From: Bimuria novae-zelandiae CBS 107.79
Taxonomy: Eukaryota; Ascomycota; Dothideomycetes; Pleosporales; Didymosphaeriaceae
Direction of reading: 5' to 3'
NCBI GenBank assembly: GCA_010015655.1
Contig: ML976657.1
Location: forward strand, 186,001 to 250,000
Length of the DNA: 64,000 nt
Below the pieces are notes generated by a model that was given only the letters and a program-made list of their open reading frames with translations, had not been told where the DNA came from and did no database searches. The translations under genes and the position numbers were made by a program. Below, one piece after another: positions 57,134-64,000 of this stretch. The stretch's first letter is position 1, and every line of letters begins with the position of its first letter.

Positions 57134-58317
57134 GCTTTGATACCCCTAAAATAATTCAGCATTGTACATTTTTCAGCGCAGGGGATCCGCATTGCGTGGT
57201 ATATATTGGCTTGATCATTTACCACCTGCGGCGTCCACAGAATCCAGTGTCGTCCCGATTGGAGAGATGCGCATACTGGGAATTCGGCGCATGATTGGGT
57301 ATAGCAGATCTAATACCTACCTGTTTAACATGTCCTTCCCTACGACTCAAACGTCTTTCCTTTTCCTTATTGTTAGCCTCATAGACTCTGACAGACTATT
57401 TGTAATTAACGGACTGCGCGGCCTGCGGCCCAGCGCTGCAGATAAGTTCGTTGGATAAGGAGCAGAATGGCAGAATGGCATTGTTTATTCCAGCACTGGC
57501 TTACAGTCAAAATCCTCTGTGCAGCCTGCATTTTTACGACGGCACAACCGTCAAAACCCATCACTATGCACGTCTCAGGTCTTTTTCGTGCCAATCGGCA
57601 CATTTGAATTGTGTCATTGATTCGGATTGTTGGGGATCCTTCAAATGTTGACGTTCGCGCAGCTATTACCTAGACTTTATCGCCAATCCATGGCGCCACG
57701 TTCACGATTTCAATAGCGCCGGCTGCGGGTACGGGTTCATCTCCCGGACCATATGCGCACCGTTACCTTGTGCCTGCAGCGCACATGGCTATTTCGGGTG
57801 CATCGATACTTTCGTTAAAGAGATAAGGCTTAAGGCTAGAGTGGAATGGACTTGATGGCGTTGAGACTGCGACCTGAGGGAGCTGTGTGTGCCGAGTGGC
57901 CAGAGGTACGCAAAGAATCGATTAAGTCCTGGGCGCTCCTGGATGCCCCATCTGTTCTCTTCTCTCCTCTTTTTTCGACACAAAATGCCCGCGAGGAGGA
58001 GTGTGGTATCGTTCTTGTATAGCCTCGGAGGCTGCAGGCGTTGAACGGTCGTTGCTTTCCTTTAGGCGTGTCTCCATTGATCGCATTCCATTATTTTCCA
58101 AAAGCAAAAGCTCATCTCGTCCACTCCTTGTCCGCCAAACAAATTCCCCTCTCAATGGTCTCCTGAAAGGGTTTGCGGCTTCCAAGTCTGTCAGTTCAGT
58201 TTTGTGGTAGCCGACTACACGTTGAGTGTGGAGTAGTGGTACCTCGCCTACACTCCCTTTGCGTCCGCTCCTGAGCCAGACTAGCGCGACTTGTTTTCTC
58301 ACAACCTTCCTCTCGCT
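57134..58317. other. Intergenic region, no gene seen
   Basis: 1.18 kb between the FLC gene and the GH128 gene, both on the plus strand. Small frames have no recognisable content. The pyrimidine-rich stretch before 58318 is likely the GH128 leader. Confidence 0.45.
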
Positions 58318-59382
58318 ATGGTATTCCTACGAAGTGCTGCCCCGGCAGCAGCACTGCTCACGCTCGCCGCGGCATCGTCCTCCTCCAAACGCGGGCTCTG
58401 CTTCGTCCCCTCCAAAAACCACCCAGAGGACAACAAAATATGGACGAACAACGCTGGCTCCGACCTCACCTGGTACTACAACTACGAATACGAGCCCACA
58501 GACGAGTATAAAGATGTCTTCGACTTCGAGTACGTCCCTATGCTCTGGGGCGCTTCCCCAGACGGCGACTCCAGCACGCCCTTTCTCGACTCAATTCGAT
58601 CTCGACTCGCCTCGGGCGCGTCCATCAAGCACGTCCTCGGCTTCAACGAGCCCGACGGCCCGCACTCAACAGGTGGCTCGCTCATCGCACCTGAAGAGGC
58701 CGCCGCCGAGTGGCAGCGGCAGATGGAACCCCTCCGCGACGACGGCATCAAGCTGGGCGCGCCGGCGGTAACCGGATCCCCCGACGGCATGATGTGGCTG
58801 CAAGACTTCTTCACATATTGCAACGGCAGTTGCACTCCGGACTTTCTGCCTGTGCATTTCTACGGCAGCTTCGAGGGGCTCGCGAGTAAGATTGGGGAGG
58901 TGACGGTGGCGTATCCGCGCCTGGAGGTGTGGGTTACGGAGTGGGGGTTTGATAATCAGGGGCTGGAGGAGACGCAGAAGTTTTATAATGAGAGCGTGAG
59001 GATGTTTGATGATTGGAGGTGAGTGTGATAATCTAGCACTGTTTCTATCCTTTTGTGTGGTTGTGATTGTGAGAGGATGGAGAGGAGAAGAGGAGAAAAG
59101 GGGCGCTTTGGTATACTTGCTGGAAGATTGAGACTGACAAGATCCGGTAGCAACATCACGCGCTACTCGTACTTCGGCGCCTTCCGCTCTGGCGTCTCGA
59201 ACGTCGGCCCCAACGTGGCCATGTTGACGGAGAAGGGTGAGTTGACAGACATAGGATCGTGGTATTTGGGCGGCGCCGCGACGAACAACATACCGCACGC
59301 GGGTGGAGCTGGAGCCATGTCAGAGATGTCTGCGAGGACGCTCTTCGTCACCGTTCTTGTGGCTTTGTTCGTGATTTGGTGA
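58318..59382 (+). CDS. GH128 (Asl1-like) GPI-anchored cell-wall glucanase
   Basis: Two exons, 58318-59018 and 59151-59382, with a 132-bp intron (GTGAGT...GGTAG), encode 310 aa. The N-terminus 'MVFLRSAAPAAALLTLAAAS' is a signal peptide. 'KRGLCFVPSKNHPEDNKIW' begins the catalytic core. 'VLGFNEPD' near residue 108 and 'VWVTEWGFDNQG' near residue 204 hold the two catalytic glutamates expected in the Asl1/GH128 fold, which acts on beta-1,3-glucan. The C-terminus has small residues ('GGAGAM') and then a hydrophobic end ('LFVTVLVALFVIW'), the pattern of a GPI-anchor signal. ATG 58318 is preferred as the first ATG before the signal peptide. Confidence 0.9.
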
Positions 59383-60157
59383 CGGTGGGGGCAAGGTGGA
59401 TGTTTTTCTGGTTGAAGGAGAATTTGGGCTAAGTGGTTGCTAGACTCAAAATTGGTTGGTTTTACGGGCGGATCTTATGGAATGATTTTACGGCGCAACA
59501 GAGTTCTTCAGACGGGGACTTGACGAATAGATAAGAGGGGGTATCACCGCACTATTTGACAAACAGTACGAGGAGGGTTCTAGGAGTAGGACAAAAACAT
59601 GCTTTTCTTCCGAAGAAGTATAGGCTTAGCAAGACCCGCAGAGAGTAAGATTGAAATTTCTTGCTGGTTTATAAAACACTATACAAATGTGGTATACTTC
59701 ATAGCAAATATACGAAATTAGGAAAGCCATAAATACCAATGTGCGGACGTGGAAATCAAAGGTGTGGTCCGACACCCACTCAACGACACAATTAAAACGA
59801 TCAACATCAACTCACCAGGTCCACATGGCGATACCAGTCGGAAGAGGATCTACCGCTGGTAATTCTCGCAGGTCCACGCAAGCCTCACAACAATATCACG
59901 GGAACATCACGTCACTGAGCTGCCTAGCCAACCGGACACTCGAGAGCGTCCGTTCAGCGGCAGGGGCACCTATAACAGGGGCAAGATACGGTCTGTTCAG
60001 GAATGGTTCAATTGCTATGAAACATCATTCCTCAGCCACCACGCTGCAAGAGCCTGTGCGCCGTGAAGCGACACAGCCCTAGGCCCACAGTCAACCTAGA
60101 CTTCGTCCTCAAAGGTATATCATATCCATAAGCCGTAGAATCCGTGTTGGTGTGTAT
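59383..60157. other. Convergent intergenic region, no gene seen
   Basis: 775 bp between the convergent GH128 and rpl27a genes. The frame at 59741-60082 has no recognisable content. The region contains the 3' untranslated parts of both genes. Confidence 0.45.
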
Positions 60158-60727
60158 TTATGCGACGAGCTGGACAACGCCGCCAGCCTCCTTGATCTTC
60201 TTTTCGGCCTCCGCAGAAACGTAGCGCGCGCGGACGACGATTGGGACGGCGGGCAGACGGCCCTTGCCGAGGACCTTGGCATAGCCGAGCGAGAGGAGGT
60301 CGAGGACGGGCGCCTTTTCAGACGACTTGTTGGCGAGGTACTCGTCGCGCTTCTCGGCGGGGATGAGAGACCAGAGCTTGTCGAGGTTGACGACAGGCTT
60401 CCAGAACTTCTGCTGGGTCTTGTGGAAGTACCGCATACCCACTTTACCGAAGTAACCGGGGTGGTACTTGTCGATGTTGGTCCTGTGGTGGTGCTGGCAA
60501 AGTTCGTTAGACTCCAATCCGCTGGAAATCTCCAACGTGCATGGGAATGTGGGAACACACCTGGCCACCAGCCATACCACGACCACCGGGATGCTTCCTG
60601 TGCTTCCTGCGATACGCATTAGAGAATGTAATTCACGAAATTTTTCACCTCCGACGTACCCAACGCGACCGTGTCCAGCGGACACGTGTCCCCTGTGTTT
60701 GCGAGTCTTGGATAAGTGACTTGGCAT
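60158..60727 (-). CDS. rpl27a: 60S ribosomal protein L27a (uL15)
   Basis: Three exons, 60660-60727, 60561-60606 and 60158-60493, encode 149 aa, the normal length for this protein. Exon 1 gives '[20 protein letters not shown]'. The short exon 2 gives '[15 protein letters not shown]'. Exon 3 gives '[20 protein letters not shown]' and ends '...GGVVQLVA'. Introns are 53 and 67 bp. Although the unspliced minus strand stays open across all exons, reading it straight through yields a different, wrong sequence in exon 2, so splicing is required. The protein belongs to the large ribosomal subunit. Introns close to the start codon are usual for fungal ribosomal protein genes. Confidence 0.96.
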   Translation of the reverse strand: MPSHLSKTRKHRGHVSAGHGRVGYVGGEKFRELHSLMRIAGSTGSIPVVVVWLVARCVPTFPCTLEISSGLESNELCQHHHRTNIDKYHPGYFGKVGMRYFHKTQQKFWKPVVNLDKLWSLIPAEKRDEYLANKSSEKAPVLDLLSLGYAKVLGKGRLPAVPIVVRARYVSAEAEKKIKEAGGVVQLVA

Positions 60728-61077
60728 GTTGATGGACGATTGTGTGGTTAGTAGATCGTTGAACAGTCGAGCAAGCTGCGCGAAAGTTCGTTTTGCGTGG
60801 GTGATCTTTAAGCGAGCACCGGGCCTGCGTTTTTCCGCTCACTCATCACGTGCAATATCTTGGCGTCTGAAAAACGAGACCCGAACTTGCCCCCTACCCC
60901 TCTTTCCAAAGAAACTATACGTGTTGCTGCAATTTCGAGAAGTTTACGAAGCTTCAGATTTGATGGAAATCATGGATTTAGCCGTGATAATTCCTATGCC
61001 ATGACTCATATCCTTCTACGCAAACCCACTGTACCCCGGACCGCTATGCATCATACGTAAACACCTAACACTTTTTC
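60728..61077. promoter_or_regulatory. Upstream region of rpl27a
   Basis: 350 bp between the rpl27a start and the 3' end of sec24, both on the minus strand. It contains a short frame without content. The rpl27a promoter must lie here or in the sec24 3' region; no specific element identified. Confidence 0.45.
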
Positions 61078-64000
61078 TTAACCCCAGTATGGTGTGCGCA
61101 ATCCTACAAAAGTGGAACTCAGGCCGCCATCAGCATCTTCCTTCTTCCGCTGTCCAGCAAGCTACGTGACACAGTTAGCGACAAGCGAGATATTTCAGTA
61201 TCAGCGCGAACTCACCTCAAGCTGGATATGCCTGTGCACATGGACGAGCCAATCCACGTAGCTTTGCGCCTCGTTGTTACGGTCTTCGTACAGCAACCGA
61301 GCAAACTCGTACTCTGCACCATCCAGACCTTGTCGCGCGAGCTGCAGGGCCAGTGCCTTTGAGCCGCGGGTGTCCTCCAAGTACTGCAGGATATTGCGTA
61401 CTTGAGCGTTGAGGTGTGTTTCGAGAGTCGGCAGGGTAGACACGAAAGGATCTAGACTCTTCAAGCTGTCGTGGCCTTCTCCGAAGAGATCCTCCAGCAA
61501 ATTCGGTGACACTTGCGCGTGTATCCATAGCAGGCATATTTGACCGTTGTCTACAATATAGACGCCGCCTTCCTCTACCTTTGAAAATGATGCGCGAATG
61601 CCGTCCGGCATTCTAAGGTGGCCGTTCTCGTTTGCAAAGCCATCCTTTTCGTCCAAATTGTGTATCGAGATAATGCGCGGATAGAGGTAGAGTGAAAGTT
61701 CCAACGGGCTCATGGACTTGAGCATCCTCATGTCATGAACTCTTCTATCAGTAGGCTCCTTCCCGCCCTTGAACGCTCTGGATTTGATCAAGCCCAGAAT
61801 ATACATGCTAAACTCTTTCAAGTTCTCTGGTAAAACGAGCTGACCTGGTGGGTTGTTGTGCCCCGTGAAATTTTTGCGGTAACCGGCGAGGATATCCACC
61901 GTCTTTTCTGTCAATGCGGCACGGATGTCCTTCAAATTCTTCTCGACCATGCGAGCGGCTGCTTCTTTGGCAATTATGGATACCACGGCGTCTTGGTCAA
62001 CAAACTTCAACGACTCCGCAGGTCGCTCACTAACGCTTGCAACGTTATTGATACACCGGACGCGACGTTGGCCGCTCGCCGTGGTATAAAGAAGCGCAGC
62101 TTGGAAATGAGCATCTAGTTTCGTATCGAGTTTTCCATCGTACGAGAACATGACACCGATGGACTTGTCTGCATCGATCACGCCGAATTCTAGATCAGCC
62201 CCAAAGGTGTGGTGATAGAAGTTGCCATGATACGATGAGACTTGCAGACCATTGGAGCACCGCACCTTCATAAGAGCCTGATATCCCGTTTCTCTCGTGA
62301 CGGTATGCTTGATCTCCTTTGAAAGCTTGAGCGTATCCCTCGGAGAGTGAAAATTAGGGTAGTAGAAAACCTCCCCACCGGTGGTAGCTGAGACATGCCC
62401 GATTGTGGCAATATCCAAATACCCACCGCTGGGAGCAGCCATAAAGAAGTCGATACCCACACCTTTCTCGACCATATTCTGTGCCACTTTCTTGAACCCG
62501 GGATGTTCTGTTGTCAGGAGCTTCTTTTCAGCATCGTTGTTGTGCATGCTACCGTCGTCGCGCATGAATAGTTTACCCGGTCCCCATGTCGGAAGGGCAG
62601 CCAGTGAGCACACAATCTTCCCTCCTGTTGCTGCGAGCGCTTCGACGGCTGAACTCAGGGTGGGAAGTAGGCATGGTTCGGGATTCTTGAACTCGGAGAA
62701 CATGTTCGGTAATCGTGTGAGGAGAGAGGTGATGACTGTCTTGGACTCTTGCGGATCGACAAAAAGGCCCTCGCTTAGCGGTACGAATGGTTCCTCCAGG
62801 TCGGGCATTATCAACATCTGCGCTGCCTCCAAGCTATGGCTGAGGTTGTAGAAATGCATTTCCCTGTCAAAGGTGACGATGCCAACCTTGGCACCTTCTG
62901 GTAGCCGCCGTTGCGCTTGACCGTCAACTTCGGACTGGTCCTTCTCGCTGCCATAGAGCGCGCTGAGGATGCCTTCGCAGAAACCGTCGAGAAAGCCGCG
63001 GTTGACCGATTCGGCACTGACATCGATCAAGAAAAGCCATCTAAGCCCTACGGGCTCCTTCGACCAATACTCCTTCGGAACCACAAAGTCAACTGTACCC
63101 AGGGTAAGTTCAGGGCGCTGCATTCGGTCCACTCTTACACCCGATGGATCTGTAGGCGCAAAGTACTCGGCAGGCACGTCGTTTGGATAGGTACACATGT
63201 TACACACAAACTTGTTACCACCCGACTTGAACTGCATGAAGGGGTTAATGTATGCGCGGCATCTATTACATCGCGGTGGTCCGATGTCGCCAAAGTCCAG
63301 AACAGGTATGGGCTGTTCGCCTTCCTGTAGCTTGGCTAGTGGTTGTAGAAGCAGGCCAAGCGGTAAGTGTGTAGAGCTCAGTGCCTCGGCACTGTTGGGT
63401 ATACAATTCAAAGTGAGGCGAGCAAATTTCGGCGAAGAATTGCCCTGGTCGAAGGCTACAAAGGGTACTATGGCTGGCGGTGGAAGATGATGCTCCATGG
63501 TAGGATAAACATGCTCCAAATAGTATTTCGCAGGAGCGTCACGCGACCGCGGAATGCTCGGTATCTGCTCAGGATCGACTCGTCCTTGTTGTGTCGAGGC
63601 CGGCGAGCCTGTTAACTGATCTCCCGGGCGCGCAGCATGTTGCATGCCCGTAGCCGGATGCGCCGGTGAGTACATGGGCGCCGCGGCTGGGAACTGGTTC
63701 ATGGCAGGCGTTATCTCCTGCTGAGTCCATTGTGGTCCTCCGATCTGGGGAGAGTTCTGATTCCACAATTGTGTAGGCGCCCCGTTCTGGCTTTGAGGCA
63801 TGCCCTGAAATGCTTGCGAACCACCTGCAGGCCCCTCGACATTGTGATACGCGTGGCGATCTTTCTTCTTGCGCCTTACGGTTCCCGCCTGCTCTACGCC
63901 CAGCCCCATCCCTCCCATTTGCTGTGCCAAGTTGTCCACATTGTGCTCTCCTACCGTTGGTGGAGACGCCTGCGGCGGAAAATAGCTTTGCTGCTGAACT
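61078..64000 (-). CDS. sec24: COPII coat subunit Sec24, N-terminus beyond the window edge
   Basis: The frame is open from the right edge to 61216, followed by a 54-bp intron (61162-61215, GTGAGT...CGTAG, GCTAAC branch site) and a last exon 61161-61078. It continues past 64000: the codons before 63939 read 'SYFPPQASPPTVGEHNVDNL' in the same frame, so the true start is outside. A Gln/Pro-rich N-terminus leads to the zinc finger 'PPRCNRCRAYINPFMQFKSG...FVCNMC', then the trunk domain ('VGLRWLFLIDVSAESVNRGFLDGFC'), beta-sandwich, helical and gelsolin-like domains ('GGVYIVDNGQICLLWIHAQV'). Sec24 selects cargo for ER-to-Golgi vesicles together with Sec23. No damage is seen. Confidence 0.95.

Noticed and set aside
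1..64000. tRNA genes, rRNA or CRISPR arrays
   Set aside because: I scanned for tRNA B-box-like GGTTCGAATCC contexts and for regularly spaced repeats and saw none convincing; a covariance-model search would be needed to exclude a tRNA.

Overview
This is a chromosomal window from a filamentous ascomycete, most likely a dothideomycete. Introns are 47-132 bp with GT..AG ends and CTAAC/CTGAC branch sites. Diagnostic fungal genes include the clock gene frq, the IPC synthase aur1, a GH81 glucanase and an FLC/TRP channel. A block of repeats is eroded by RIP (CpA to TpA changes), while host genes around it are GC-balanced and mostly intact.

Layout. 1-1482: a phiA-like secreted cell-wall protein gene (minus) and its upstream region. 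1485-25124: a 23.6 kb AT-rich island made entirely of nested transposons. The outermost element is an old pogo/Fot1-type DNA transposon (about 2.1 kb without its guests) with 47-bp inverted ends and a TA target duplication. It is cut into four pieces by three insertions: (i) a solo gypsy LTR (2647-8937) that itself received a complete Copia element (2913-8730); (ii) a gypsy chromovirus on the minus strand, here called B (9119-22511), that received a second gypsy chromovirus on the plus strand, here called C (14611-21021); (iii) a Fot1-like element (22727-24573). Each insertion has a matching target-site duplication, so the order of events can be read. All gag, pol and transposase frames carry many stops.

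25714-34300: cmr1 (minus) and coq9 (plus) are divergent, followed by frq (plus). 34300-38900 is gene-poor and decaying (an unrecognised relic frame, a pseudogene with one nonsense codon, two tandem repeats). 38992-47389: a membrane/coiled-coil/zinc-finger protein, aur1 (plus) and a GH81 glucanase (minus). 48861-49082: a MITE. 49250-52053: a decayed GH15 glucoamylase/trehalase-like gene (minus). 54829-64000: an FLC-type TRP channel and a GH128 GPI-anchored protein (plus), then rpl27a and sec24 (minus; sec24 runs off the right edge).

Several genes act on the cell envelope and secretion (phiA-like, IPC synthase, GH81, GH128, FLC, Sec24), but they are spread over both strands among unrelated genes and I see no cluster. 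The most unusual feature is that both gypsy elements carry an extra open frame on the strand opposite to gag-pol, between pol and the 3' LTR. In B it encodes a Zn(II)2Cys6-spaced cysteine cluster followed by a charged helical region; in C it keeps half of such a cluster.
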